Source: Bacteroidota bacterium
GTDB taxonomy: Bacteria > Bacteroidota > Bacteroidia > Cytophagales > Cyclobacteriaceae
Assembly (NCBI GenBank): GCA_023393375.1
Contig: JAEWLI010000166.1
Coordinates: 71,761-135,760 of the forward strand
Length of the DNA: 64,000 nucleotides
Direction of reading: 5' to 3'
Shown: piece by piece, positions 8,910 to 17,574 of the stretch
Position numbering within the stretch: position 1 is the stretch's first letter
Layout of the letters: every line of letters starts with the position of its first letter
Position numbers and translations under genes: made by a program
Notes under the pieces: model-generated
What the model saw: only the letters and a program-made list of their open reading frames with translations
Database searches by the model: none
Told to the model about the DNA's origin: nothing

Positions 8910-9221
8910 AGTAATTTCTGTTTTAATAGATTATAAAAAATATTTAATTCTTGCCCTCAAATTTATCAAGAACCTCTTTATAAAGAAAGTCTTTGCAGTG
9001 GTTGCATATAAATTTAATTCTATTTTAATCTGACAACCAATGCTTATTTGACGGGCGTATATAAATTGAACCCTTTGGAAAAGATCCTGTTCAAAAAAAA
9101 TTAGAAATATAATTGTTAGCGGATGAAAGGATGTTCTTAATGAACAGGGTGGATAATAAATTGTTAATATACAGTACACTTTAATGATAGGTGTGATTTT
9201 TCTAAAGGATAAAAAGGCCCC
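8910..9221. promoter_or_regulatory. Divergent intergenic region upstream of mdh and the BrkB gene
   Basis: A minus-strand TAAATTTG (8958-8965) about 49 bases before the mdh start is a probable -7 box. The remainder is AT-rich. I see no gene, hairpin or repeat in it. Confidence 0.35.
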
Positions 9222-10106
9222 ATGTCAGATTTTCTACAGAATTTTATGAACATCATAAAAAGAATGTTCAGTCTGTTTAAACAAAAAGACCCCATAGCAT
9301 ATAGTGCTGCTGTGGCTTTTTTTACAATATTTTCCATGCCATCCATCATCATTATTATTGTTTGGTTGGCAAAATTGATCCAACAAGATGAAAAAGTACG
9401 ATCCGAATTGATCAATCAGATAAATGCAATAGTTGGAAAAGAAGGTTCGGAAGTAGCATTAACTATTATCAACAATATTTCAGTGATGGAAAATGATTGG
9501 GTTGCCAATATTTTTGGTCTTGTGATTTTGTTCATCAGTTCCACAGCCATCTTTAACTTTATAAAAAAAGGCATAAATTCTATTTGGGGGATTTCGCCTA
9601 AACCAGAAAAGGGATTTTTAAAATTTTTCACTGACCGGATAATTGCTTTCGCTTTTATTGTGGTTCTGGGAATCCTGATTTTGGCATCGCTGGTAATTGA
9701 TACCATTTTTAATTATATAAAAGGTTTTCTCATAGAATATTTCTCTGAACAAACTGCTACTATAATGTATTTTTTAAATGTATTGATATCTGTTATTCTT
9801 ATCATGTTTGTCTTTTTTATAATCTTTAAATTTCTTTCAGATGCAGTAATTAAATTAAAAGTGGTTTTGGTTGGGGCATTAGTTACATCCATATTATTTA
9901 ATATCGGAAAATATGTCATAGGTTTGATTTTATCTAAGGCAAATATTGCCAATACTTATGCTGCCGCAGGTTCGTTAGCTGCTGTTTTGGTTTGGGTTTT
10001 TTATTCATCAATTCTCCTTTTTGTAGGTGGGATTTTTACAAAAGCGTATTCGGAGCATACCGGGAGGGAAATTCGCCCAAATCAATCAGCCAAAAAAATG
10101 GTATAA
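9222..10106 (+). CDS. YihY/BrkB-family inner-membrane protein
   Basis: The 294-aa protein has six hydrophobic spans and the family's N-terminal pattern, with a conserved segment around DPIAYSAAVAFFTIFSMPSI. The C-terminal GxxxxxAYAAAGSLAAVLVWVFYSS stretch is also characteristic. The family (YihY, once RNase BN) has no settled biochemical role and is sometimes linked to export or to virulence factor BrkB. It lies 15 bases upstream of an App1-like phosphatase gene on the same strand, so the two are likely co-transcribed, which suggests an envelope or lipid link (inference). Confidence 0.88.
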   Translation: MSDFLQNFMNIIKRMFSLFKQKDPIAYSAAVAFFTIFSMPSIIIIIVWLAKLIQQDEKVRSELINQINAIVGKEGSEVALTIINNISVMENDWVANIFGLVILFISSTAIFNFIKKGINSIWGISPKPEKGFLKFFTDRIIAFAFIVVLGILILASLVIDTIFNYIKGFLIEYFSEQTATIMYFLNVLISVILIMFVFFIIFKFLSDAVIKLKVVLVGALVTSILFNIGKYVIGLILSKANIANTYAAAGSLAAVLVWVFYSSILLFVGGIFTKAYSEHTGREIRPNQSAKKMV

Positions 10107-10121
10107 CAGAAAATTTATAAT

Positions 10122-11315
10122 ATGAGAAAAAGAATTTTTTTTATTGCAGGAATACTTCGAAAAATCGCCGTAAAAATTGCTGTGATTAAATTCAAGATAA
10201 AGAAGAAAATTGGATTATTAGGGAAACCTGTCATTCAACCGTATTTTGGTTACGGCAATAATCAGGAAGTGTATGTACACGGCAGGGTGATTGAAAATAA
10301 CATTCTCAGTAAACCTATTCATAAATACAAAATTTGGGACAATGTTTATGCCATGTATAAAAGATATTTGAGTGATTCTATCCCAAATGTGAACGTACAT
10401 ATAAAGTTCAATGGTCAAACCCAGAAAGTATGCTCCAATAGTTTGGGATATTTTGGTACTACTCTTAAGGTTACCGATCAGGTTGTAAAGGATTGGGTGA
10501 ATGTAGAATTTCAATTAATGGATAAAATCCAGAAAAATCAGAAGGACGTAAGATCGACAGGTCAAATATTGATCTCGCATGAAAATCGTCAATTTGGAAT
10601 TATCTCTGATGTTGACGATACGATATTAGTTTCCAAGGCCACAAAGTTTATAAAAAAAATCAGGTTGTTGCTCCTTAAAAATGCACACACCCGGCTGCCT
10701 TTCGAGGGAGTAGCTGCTTTTTACCATGCTTTGCAAAAAGGAAAAAATGGCAATTCTTTTAATCCAATATTTTATGTTTCTAGTAGTTCCTGGAAATTAT
10801 ATGACCTATTGATTGAGTTCTGTGACGTCAGGGGTATTCCAAAGGGGCCTTTCTTTCTACGGACATCACGGTTGGACCAGTTTAAGTTCATCAGTTCCAT
10901 ACACCTGAACCACAAACTCCAGCAAATTGAGAAAATCATGAGCATGTACCCTGATCTGCGTTTCATACTCATAGGGGATAGTGGACAGAAAGATCCGGAA
11001 ATTTATAAACAGGTGATTCAGGACTTTCCGGGTAGAGTAGAAGCCATTTTTATCAGAGATGTATCTAAAGAAGGAAGGGATATAGAAATCAAATCATTGG
11101 GGGAAAAACTGTTAAATGATGCTGGTGTGGAGCTTTATTATGTAGAATCAACGACTCAGGCCGCAAAAATTGCCTTAGCCAAAGGATATATTTCCCGGGA
11201 ATGCATCAAAGATATTATTCGCGAAAAAATTGAAGATGAACATTCAACTGATGATCCGGAAGAATTGATGAAAGAAGAAGAACAACAACATAAAGCTATT
11301 GTGGATCATAAATAA
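10122..11315 (+). CDS. App1-type phosphatidate phosphatase domain protein (DUF2183)
   Basis: This 397-aa protein has a C-terminal half matching the DUF2183/App1 catalytic domain. SDVDDTIL at 162-169 is the HAD-like DxDxT motif, VSSSSWKLYDLL follows, and ILIGDSGQKD supplies the later acidic motif. Yeast App1 hydrolyses phosphatidate, so a lipid phosphatase activity is inferred. The N-terminal 160 residues contain a small beta domain (VYVHGRVIENN) often seen in this family. No signal peptide is clear, although the first 33 residues are very basic. It is the second gene after the BrkB-like protein and ends at a strong hairpin. Confidence 0.85.
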   Translation: MRKRIFFIAGILRKIAVKIAVIKFKIKKKIGLLGKPVIQPYFGYGNNQEVYVHGRVIENNILSKPIHKYKIWDNVYAMYKRYLSDSIPNVNVHIKFNGQTQKVCSNSLGYFGTTLKVTDQVVKDWVNVEFQLMDKIQKNQKDVRSTGQILISHENRQFGIISDVDDTILVSKATKFIKKIRLLLLKNAHTRLPFEGVAAFYHALQKGKNGNSFNPIFYVSSSSWKLYDLLIEFCDVRGIPKGPFFLRTSRLDQFKFISSIHLNHKLQQIEKIMSMYPDLRFILIGDSGQKDPEIYKQVIQDFPGRVEAIFIRDVSKEGRDIEIKSLGEKLLNDAGVELYYVESTTQAAKIALAKGYISRECIKDIIREKIEDEHSTDDPEELMKEEEQQHKAIVDHK

Positions 11316-11317
11316 AA

Positions 11318-11346
11318 AAAAGCCGTAAGGTTTCATTACGGCTTTT
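11318..11346. terminator. Bidirectional terminator
   Basis: AAAAGCCGTAA and TTACGGCTTTT pair perfectly over 11 positions with a 7-base loop. It lies between the convergent App1-like gene and the 114-aa gene and has A and T tracts on both sides. Confidence 0.88.
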
Positions 11347-11366
11347 ATTATTTATCCCTAAAGATA

Positions 11367-11711
11367 CTACTCTTCAGCAGTATCCTTTTTTGTCTTGCTT
11401 TTTGCTTCAGCTTTTTCTTCCTTTTTTTCAGAAGATGTTGCTTTTACTTCAGGTTTAGCCTCTACAGCTTCAGTTTCAACTGATTTAGACTCAGTTGCTT
11501 GAGCTTCAGTTGCTTTTGCTTCCTTTTCAGCCTTTGCTGAAGATTTTGAAGATCCTTTCGCGGCTTTGGCTTGCTCAAACTGCTCTTTGATCTTTTCTAT
11601 ATCTACGTTCTTAATAACAGGCTGCTTAGTATATTTCTTAATATTATTAATTCTAATCTTAGCCTTAGTTTTATTTTTACGTTCTTTTCTTTTTAAAGAT
11701 GTCCCAGCCAT
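11367..11711 (-). CDS. Lys/Ala/Glu-rich hypothetical protein, 114 aa
   Basis: The N-terminal 45 residues are strongly basic (MAGTSLKRKERKNKTKAK...), followed by an acidic/basic low-complexity tail of Ala, Glu, Lys and Thr that is probably disordered. The basic head suggests nucleic acid or ribosome binding, but no named family is recognised. It has no signal peptide. It is a single gene ending at the shared terminator at 11318-11346. The repetitive tail (EAKA/ESKS/EAKP) could vary in length between strains. Confidence 0.65.
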   Translation of the reverse strand: MAGTSLKRKERKNKTKAKIRINNIKKYTKQPVIKNVDIEKIKEQFEQAKAAKGSSKSSAKAEKEAKATEAQATESKSVETEAVEAKPEVKATSSEKKEEKAEAKSKTKKDTAEE

Positions 11712-11972
11712 TTTTGTGATAGTTTTACAAACGAGGCGCTAAGATAATAATTTATTTACTTTTTGTAAAATAAACTTATTTTTTATTTAGCATACTTGGT
11801 ATATGAAGTTTGAGAGACGCTCTAAGGATTAGACGGCAGTGGTAGATTGAATTGGCTTGATGGTAAGTGTGTTGAAAATTCAAGGTTAATCATTAACTTT
11901 TAGCTATTATAAAAATATATGTCCAAAACGGGCAAGTGGGAATGTCTTTAGGATGAAATTAATCTTACAAAA

Positions 11973-12320
11973 ATGAAAAAATATTTATTGCTACTGCATG
12001 AAGACATTGAACAAATGCAAAAACTTTCACCAAAGGAGATGGAAGAACTGACCAATTCCCATATGGCTTGGGCTGAAGAATTGGGTAAATCGGGACATCT
12101 GATATCCGGCGATGGCCTTGAAGGAAATAGCGTTTGGATTTCTGGTAAAGATTGTATTGTAAAAGATGGAACATTTTTGGAATCAAAAGAAATGATTGGT
12201 GGCTACTATTTATTGCAAGCCAAAGACCTGAATACGGTGATAGAATTGGCAAAAGGATGTCCTTGTCATTTATGGGGTGGTACTACCGAAATTAGACCGA
12301 TTATGGAATATGAAGAGTAA
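11973..12320 (+). CDS. YCII/DGPF-domain protein
   Basis: The 115-aa protein is a YciI-like (DGPF) single domain with a ferredoxin-like fold. It has the opening MKKYLLLLH, the central SGHLISGDGLEG and the C-terminal CPCHLWGGTTEIRPI pattern. Its gene overlaps the sigma-factor gene by 11 bases. DGPF proteins are the conserved partners of ECF42-type sigma factors, so a role linked to that regulator is expected. Its enzymatic activity, if any, is unknown. Confidence 0.88.
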   Translation: MKKYLLLLHEDIEQMQKLSPKEMEELTNSHMAWAEELGKSGHLISGDGLEGNSVWISGKDCIVKDGTFLESKEMIGGYYLLQAKDLNTVIELAKGCPCHLWGGTTEIRPIMEYEE

Positions 12321-13509
12321 CACACCCTCTATTGTTGAATCGAGTTACAGAACTTATTATGGCAAATTGTTTTCAGCTCTTTTGAGTCAATTTGGTGCAA
12401 AATATATCACCCAAATCGAGGATGCCATTCAAAATTCATTTTACAAAAGTTTAAAAAGCTGGAAACCAAATCATATTCCGGACAACAAAGAAAACTGGCT
12501 TTTTATCGTAGCTAAGAATGAAGTATTGAACCAAATTAAAAAGGAAAGTCGATCAGATATCAATTCTATTTTACAAACCAAGGAAGAAGCTGAGAACCCT
12601 ATCGAGGATTTAAGGTTAAAAACTATCTTGTTCTTAGCCAGGTCAAAAAAAGTTTCTTCGAAAGCTAAAGTAGTGTTCACATTGAAAAACATCTTCGGGT
12701 TGCATATCAAAGAAATTAGTGAATGTACCCTATTATCCCAGGATGCTATTTATAAAAGTATAAACAGGGCAAAAAATGACTTTCGACAAGGTATAAGAAA
12801 TATAGAATTCGATTGGACTTTTGGGCAAGTATCGGAGCAGGAAATTTCAATTGTTGAAGAAATTCTTTATGCGGTTTTTAATATCGGGTTCGACTCTTTC
12901 AACCAAAAAGTCGAGTCCATTGTCAATGAAGATCTGTGCTTAGAGGCATTGGCACTTGCAAAAATCTTGTCCAACATATTCAAAAAAACCACAACAAAAA
13001 ATCTACTTGCACTATTTTGTTTCCATCTTGCCAGAATTCCGGCAAAATTAAAAGATGGCAAAATCATTTCTTTCTATGAACAGGACAAAACGAAATGGAA
13101 CAATGACTTTATAAAATTGGGGTTCCACTATTTGGAAAAACCTGAAAAGCTGGACAAATATTATGTTGAAGCCCTGATTACGAGTAAACATATGACTACT
13201 TCATTGCAAGGTGTTGAACATTGGAATGAGATAGTCAAACTATATCAATTATTGCTTTCATTCACAAATTCACCTATTATGAAATTAAATCTGTGCTACT
13301 GTTTATACAAAGCACAGCGAAAGGACGAGGCAAAAGCTCTTTTTGAAATTGTCGAAAACGAATTGCCGGGTGAACATATTTATCTTTCACTGGTAAAAGT
13401 GAATATTTTCACTTTGGAATCTGAAAAAATTATAGAACAGGTATTAAAAAACATCAATCAAAAAATCAGAAGGGAATATATTTTGGAAAATATGTCAATG
13501 GAATTCTGA
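12310..13509 (+). CDS. ECF42-like RNA polymerase sigma factor with TPR-like C-terminal extension
   Basis: At 399 aa the protein is about twice the length of a plain ECF sigma factor. Residues about 10-85 match region 2 (EDAIQNSFYKSLKSW...ENWLFIVAKNEVLNQIKKE), and about 120-160 form the sigma-4 helix-turn-helix (ISECTLLSQDAIYKSINRAKNDF). The remaining 230 residues are helical and TPR-like, as in the ECF42 group. ATG at 12310 is chosen over upstream in-frame codons lying deep in the DGPF gene. Overlap with that gene implies translational coupling. No anti-sigma factor is adjacent; in this group the C-terminal extension is thought to control activity. Confidence 0.88.
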   Translation: MKSNTPSIVESSYRTYYGKLFSALLSQFGAKYITQIEDAIQNSFYKSLKSWKPNHIPDNKENWLFIVAKNEVLNQIKKESRSDINSILQTKEEAENPIEDLRLKTILFLARSKKVSSKAKVVFTLKNIFGLHIKEISECTLLSQDAIYKSINRAKNDFRQGIRNIEFDWTFGQVSEQEISIVEEILYAVFNIGFDSFNQKVESIVNEDLCLEALALAKILSNIFKKTTTKNLLALFCFHLARIPAKLKDGKIISFYEQDKTKWNNDFIKLGFHYLEKPEKLDKYYVEALITSKHMTTSLQGVEHWNEIVKLYQLLLSFTNSPIMKLNLCYCLYKAQRKDEAKALFEIVENELPGEHIYLSLVKVNIFTLESEKIIEQVLKNINQKIRREYILENMSMEF

Positions 13510-13581
13510 ATAACACTTGTTCATTCGTGGTAGTGCATTCTCTTTGGATCTTAATGTTGTTTTAAAGCTTCAAAAGGTAGA

Positions 13582-14760
13582 TCATTGTTTCCTTATCTTT
13601 TTTTGCACCCATTCTTTCACCTTTCCGATTGCTCCACCACCAGTTGAAATATCCCTTTCATCTAGTACATAACCAAATGGTCGGAGGGTTTCTATGCTAT
13701 CAAAAACCACTTTGATAATCCCCATAACCGGAATTACGAGTAGCATACCCATCACCCCCCAAACAAGTCCACCTAAAATGACGCCAACAATAATTATTAC
13801 CGGATTCAAATCAACTTTGTCCCCCACTACATAAGGTTCCAAGAGGTAACTTTCGATAAACTGAATGATACTGAAAACGATTAATATACCTATCACCTGA
13901 CCGGTCTCCCCTCCCGAAATAAACGACATTCCTAATGCGAGACCTAATGCAATGATATTTCCAATATAGGGCAATAATGAAAATAATGCGCCCAATAATG
14001 AAATAAAAATAGCATGTTCTAGCCCTAAAAGACTATAGCTGATCATATACAAACCCGCCAGAGCACCTATAAGAATAAATCGTCCAAATAAATATTTTTG
14101 AGCAATTTTAGCTGAATCGTTAATAATTGATTTAGCCTTTTCTCTTTTATTTTCAGGCACAAGGCCTATCAGGGCATTTTCAAATTTCTTTTGATAAAAC
14201 ATAAAGAAAAATATATACACCAGTATCAATAGCATATTGCTGATGAAGTTAAATACGTTCATCACGATACCCGAGAGAAATCCTGTGATTTGTTCGCCAC
14301 CAAAAGGTTGAGATTCTTCTTTCTGTTTTTCATTTTCGTCTTCCTGCCCTTCGCTGGTTTGTTCTTCCGAAGCTTCTTGTTGTTGATTTTCAGGAGATGA
14401 AGATGTGCCCAAGGAATTTATTTGTTCATTGTAAAACTGTTGTGCCTGTTCAATTTTAGGTTGTAATTTTTCCTGGATTTCCGGCCAGTTGCTTGCAACA
14501 TTATTGGCTTGAGCAACCAGCAGGAAAATCATAAATGCAATAAATAAGACTACAATGAGGTCGGAAAACAGAATTGCCCAAGCTCTGCCAATTCCCCATT
14601 TCATAAACCGTTTTGCAACTGGGAACATCAACATGCTCAATATGATCGCTGTTACCAGTGGGATAAGAAAAGATTTACCATAGTATAAACCATTAAAAAG
14701 GAAATAGAGGCTGCCCAGAATGAGGAAGGCGACGAGCAGGATATTCAGTCTTTTACCCAT
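13582..14760 (-). CDS. AI-2E family transporter (PerM/YdiK type)
   Basis: The inner-membrane protein has about eight spans in the usual pattern: two pairs before and several after a central hydrophilic loop. The C-terminal motif around LEPYVVGDKVDLNPVIIIVGVILGG is diagnostic. The loop is expanded by a Gln/Glu/Ser-rich low-complexity segment. The family includes the AI-2 exporter TqsA, but many members export other solutes or Na+/H+, so the substrate is not assigned. ATG at 14760 (MGKRLN) is preferred; another ATG lies five codons upstream. Confidence 0.88.
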   Translation of the reverse strand: MGKRLNILLVAFLILGSLYFLFNGLYYGKSFLIPLVTAIILSMLMFPVAKRFMKWGIGRAWAILFSDLIVVLFIAFMIFLLVAQANNVASNWPEIQEKLQPKIEQAQQFYNEQINSLGTSSSPENQQQEASEEQTSEGQEDENEKQKEESQPFGGEQITGFLSGIVMNVFNFISNMLLILVYIFFFMFYQKKFENALIGLVPENKREKAKSIINDSAKIAQKYLFGRFILIGALAGLYMISYSLLGLEHAIFISLLGALFSLLPYIGNIIALGLALGMSFISGGETGQVIGILIVFSIIQFIESYLLEPYVVGDKVDLNPVIIIVGVILGGLVWGVMGMLLVIPVMGIIKVVFDSIETLRPFGYVLDERDISTGGGAIGKVKEWVQKKIRKQ

Positions 14761-14913
14761 ATTAATATATATCAAAAATTCTCAACTGCTATTTTTACAA
14801 TTTGTTTCCCATCTAAATCATTATTGTTTTGCAATACAATTGATTTTAATTTATTATTGATAATGATAAATTGATCTTTTTCTTTTTTGGGATACCATTA
14901 TTTTTTCTAATCA

Positions 14914-15591
14914 ATGAGAAATGCAACAGAAGAATTTAAGCTTAAAGTCTCTGCTTCAATAGGCGAAGTGAGTTGTATATGGAATAAAGTTGAGCAGTCG
15001 ACTGATCTATTGATACTTGCTCACGGGGCTGGTGCGGGTATGTATCATTCGTTTATGGAAAGATTGTCAGAAGCATTATCAGTTCATCAAATTTCCACTT
15101 TGAGGTTTCAATTTCCATATCTCGAACAGGGAAAAAAAAGACCAGATAAACCAGAAATCGCCCACCGAACCACTCAGGCTGTATATAATGAAGCTAAAAA
15201 CTTATGTTCCGGTTGCTCTGTTTTTCTTGGAGGCAAATCTTATGGAGGAAGGATGTCTTCACAGACTGTTGCCCTTAATTTGGTTGATCAAATAGGAGGG
15301 ATTGTGTTTTATGGTTTTCCGCTTCATCCTCCAGGAAAAATTTCTATGGAGAGGGCGGATCATCTTTTTAAAATTCAACAACCCATATTGTTTTGTCAGG
15401 GTACCCGGGATAAACTGGCAGAAATCACTTTAATGAAATCACTCCACGAAAAATTGGGTGAAAATGCTTCCCTATATGTAATAGAAGGCGGCGATCATTC
15501 TTTTGCTGTCCCTAAATCAACTCATAAAAATCAGGATGATGTCATCAGGGATTTAGGTCGGCAGACCAGACAATGGATGAATAGTTTGTGA
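14914..15591 (+). CDS. Alpha/beta hydrolase, KANL3/Tex30-like
   Basis: This is a 225-aa single-domain hydrolase. LILAHGAGAGM forms the oxyanion-hole strand, Ser109 in GGKSYGGR is the nucleophile elbow, Asp166 (GTRDKL) and His195 (GGDHSF) complete the triad. The pattern matches the KANL3/Tex30 branch of dienelactone-hydrolase-like proteins, for which no substrate is generally known. It lies 25 bases upstream of dtd on the same strand, so it is probably in an operon with dtd. It should be cytosolic. Confidence 0.85.
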   Translation: MRNATEEFKLKVSASIGEVSCIWNKVEQSTDLLILAHGAGAGMYHSFMERLSEALSVHQISTLRFQFPYLEQGKKRPDKPEIAHRTTQAVYNEAKNLCSGCSVFLGGKSYGGRMSSQTVALNLVDQIGGIVFYGFPLHPPGKISMERADHLFKIQQPILFCQGTRDKLAEITLMKSLHEKLGENASLYVIEGGDHSFAVPKSTHKNQDDVIRDLGRQTRQWMNSL

Positions 15592-15616
15592 TGTATTTTA
15601 ATTCGAATAATTTATA

Positions 15617-16069
15617 ATGATTGTAGTCATTCAAAGAGTAAAAAATGCAGCTGTTGCTATAAATGGGCAGGAAACCAGGAAAATAGCACATGGGATGGTA
15701 GTGCTTCTGGGAATAGAAGAAGCTGATGAACAGGAAGATATTGAGTGGTTGTGCAAAAAGATTGTCAACCTTCGTATTTATGATGATCAGAACGGCGTAA
15801 TGAACCTGAGCTTGAACGAAGTGAAAGGTGAGATTTTGTTAATCAGCCAGTTTACACTACATGCCAGTACCAAAAAAGGGAACCGGCCATCATATATCAA
15901 AGCGGCAAAACCGGATATTGCTGTTCCGTTGTACCACCGGTTTAAAGAAATGTTGCAAAAAATGTCAGAAGGTGAAATTAAAACCGGGGAATTTGGTGCG
16001 CATATGGAAGTGGCATTGGTGAATGACGGGCCAGTCACCATCATCATTGATTCAAAGGACAGGAAATAA
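15617..16069 (+). CDS. dtd: D-aminoacyl-tRNA deacylase
   Basis: DTD removes D-amino acids, and also glycine, mischarged on tRNA, acting as a homodimer in translation quality control. The 150-aa length is standard. The two signature motifs are present: SQFTL at 77-81 and NDGPVT at 136-141. The cross-subunit Gly-cisPro dipeptide falls in the latter (GP). The gene follows the KANL3-like hydrolase closely and precedes a MazG-type gene by about 100 bases. Confidence 0.97.
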   Translation: MIVVIQRVKNAAVAINGQETRKIAHGMVVLLGIEEADEQEDIEWLCKKIVNLRIYDDQNGVMNLSLNEVKGEILLISQFTLHASTKKGNRPSYIKAAKPDIAVPLYHRFKEMLQKMSEGEIKTGEFGAHMEVALVNDGPVTIIIDSKDRK

Positions 16070-16170
16070 AGTAGGATTAAATAGCAAATCGTCATTCAGA
16101 ATTCGTCATTAGCAATTTTTTCTATATTCTGAATCAAAGGGAAACAGAACATAAATACAAACTAATAAAC

Positions 16171-16497
16171 ATGACAATTGAAGAAGCACAACAGAAGGTG
16201 GATGAATGGATTAAAACCCATGGTGTACGATATTTCAATGAATTGACCAATATGGCTATCCTCACGGAAGAAGTAGGGGAAGTAGCCCGGATCATTTCAC
16301 GAAAGTATGGCGAGCAGTCATTTAAGCCTTCAGACAGGGAAAAAGATCTGGGTGATGAGATGGCTGATGTGTTGTGGGTATTATTATGCCTGGCCAATCA
16401 AACTGGTATCGATATGACCGAAGCTTTTAAAAGAAATATGGAAAAAAAGAGCAATAGGGATAAAGATCGTCACAAAAGAAATGAAAAACTGAAGTAA
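16171..16497 (+). CDS. MazG-like nucleotide pyrophosphohydrolase
   Basis: This 108-aa all-alpha NTP pyrophosphohydrolase has the MazG metal-binding signature EEVGEVAR (33-40) plus the downstream acidic helix GDEMADVLW. Such short MazG-like enzymes hydrolyse (d)NTPs to monophosphates and are regarded as house-cleaning enzymes. It follows dtd on the same strand. The C-terminus is highly basic (NRDKDRHKRNEK). Confidence 0.9.
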   Translation: MTIEEAQQKVDEWIKTHGVRYFNELTNMAILTEEVGEVARIISRKYGEQSFKPSDREKDLGDEMADVLWVLLCLANQTGIDMTEAFKRNMEKKSNRDKDRHKRNEKLK

Positions 16498-16861
16498 ACT
16501 AATTTTCTCCAATATGTAACCAATCTCACTATCCGTAGGGTACTCTTCAATTATTGAAAAAACCTTAAAGGTGAGGGTTAGTTTCCTTTGCGTCCTTGGC
16601 GATAAAAACTTTGGCGTATTTTGCGTTAAAAACAAAAACCGCTAAGTTCGCAAAGCACGCACAAAGCGCACAAAGATAGAAATGATAGTTCCGCGCCCCT
16701 TGGAGAAACTTTGCTTTCTTCGCGGTAAAACCAGTTACCACTGGTTCGAGAAGCATGTGCAAAGTGCATCAAGAAATAATAATAAAAAGTGATAATTTCC
16801 TTTGCGTCCATTGCGAAACAACTTGGCGTTCTTTGCGGTAAACCAACCGTGAATATAAAGA
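16498..16861. repeat. Cluster of direct and inverted CTTTGCG/GCGGTAAA repeats
   Basis: This non-coding stretch holds diverged copies of one element. Direct copies lie at about 16582-16630 (TTTCCTTTGCGTCC...GCGTTAAA) and 16796-16846 (TTTCCTTTGCGTCC...GCGGTAAA). A partial direct copy lies at about 16694-16730, and an inverted copy at about 16636-16678 (AACCGCTAAG...GCACAAAG). The inner palindrome AACCAGT-TACC-ACTGGTT spans 16729-16746. Similar CTTTGCG-rich elements are common between genes in Bacteroidota. No coding frame here looks genuine. Confidence 0.65.
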
Positions 16862-17569
16862 TTATTGCGCTACAATTTCTCCGTTTTTCACCACCCCCAC
16901 AATAGTTTGGGTGTCTTTTTGAAGACAAAACGAGATGTCTTTTTCATACCCTATCCTCTTCAACCGCATAGCATGATCAGAATCAATCAAATAGCTTAAC
17001 AGGTCGTTTTGGTGATGAAGGTACAATGAAAGTGCTATAGCACCGCTGTCGGAGTTTTCATGATAGTCACTTTCCAAGGCATTTATCAATGCACCGGCAA
17101 AAATGGTATCTTCCAGATTTACCGCTCCTTTCCAGCCGGCACATAATATCAGCACATCTTCACCTTGGTCTTTGAGATAATCTGCCGTAGCTGAAATATT
17201 GTTAAATGACCCAATGATCTGATGTTTTGCCATGCTGGATTTATTGATAGAAAGGGTGCCATTTGTAGTAGTTATTGCAACCGAGGAACCATTTAGGCTT
17301 TTGTCGATAAAATCAAATGGAGAATTGCCAAAATCAAACCCATCCACTTTTCTACCGCCCCTTTCTCCAGCAATAAGATATCCGTAATTTCTAAGGTGAA
17401 AAGCCTCCTCTATAGTTGATACGGCTTTTATGCTTGATACACCACAGGAAAGTGCTGTGATCATGGTAGTGGTTGCTCTGAATATATCTGCTACCACTAC
17501 AATGTTGTTGCTCAGATCATACAATTCAAGTAATTGTGGTGACAGGCACACTTCAATTTTTCTGGCCAT
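16862..17569 (-). CDS. comB: ComB-family 2-phosphosulfolactate phosphatase
   Basis: The 235-aa protein matches ComB, which dephosphorylates 2-phosphosulfolactate in coenzyme M synthesis of methanogens. Family motifs visible are the N-terminal VVVADIFRATTTM, GERGG near residue 69, the FGNSP segment, TTTNGT and the CAGWKG block. Bacteroidota do not make coenzyme M by the archaeal route, so the physiological substrate may be another phosphosulfonate or phosphoester. The start lies 5 bases after the gcvT stop, so the two are almost surely co-transcribed. Confidence 0.88.
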   Translation of the reverse strand: MARKIEVCLSPQLLELYDLSNNIVVVADIFRATTTMITALSCGVSSIKAVSTIEEAFHLRNYGYLIAGERGGRKVDGFDFGNSPFDFIDKSLNGSSVAITTTNGTLSINKSSMAKHQIIGSFNNISATADYLKDQGEDVLILCAGWKGAVNLEDTIFAGALINALESDYHENSDSGAIALSLYLHHQNDLLSYLIDSDHAMRLKRIGYEKDISFCLQKDTQTIVGVVKNGEIVAQ

Positions 17570-17574
17570 CCCAA

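Noticed and set aside
16384..16928. Small minus-strand frames between MazG and comB
   Set aside because: They run through the CTTTGCG repeat cluster and carry no conserved motif.
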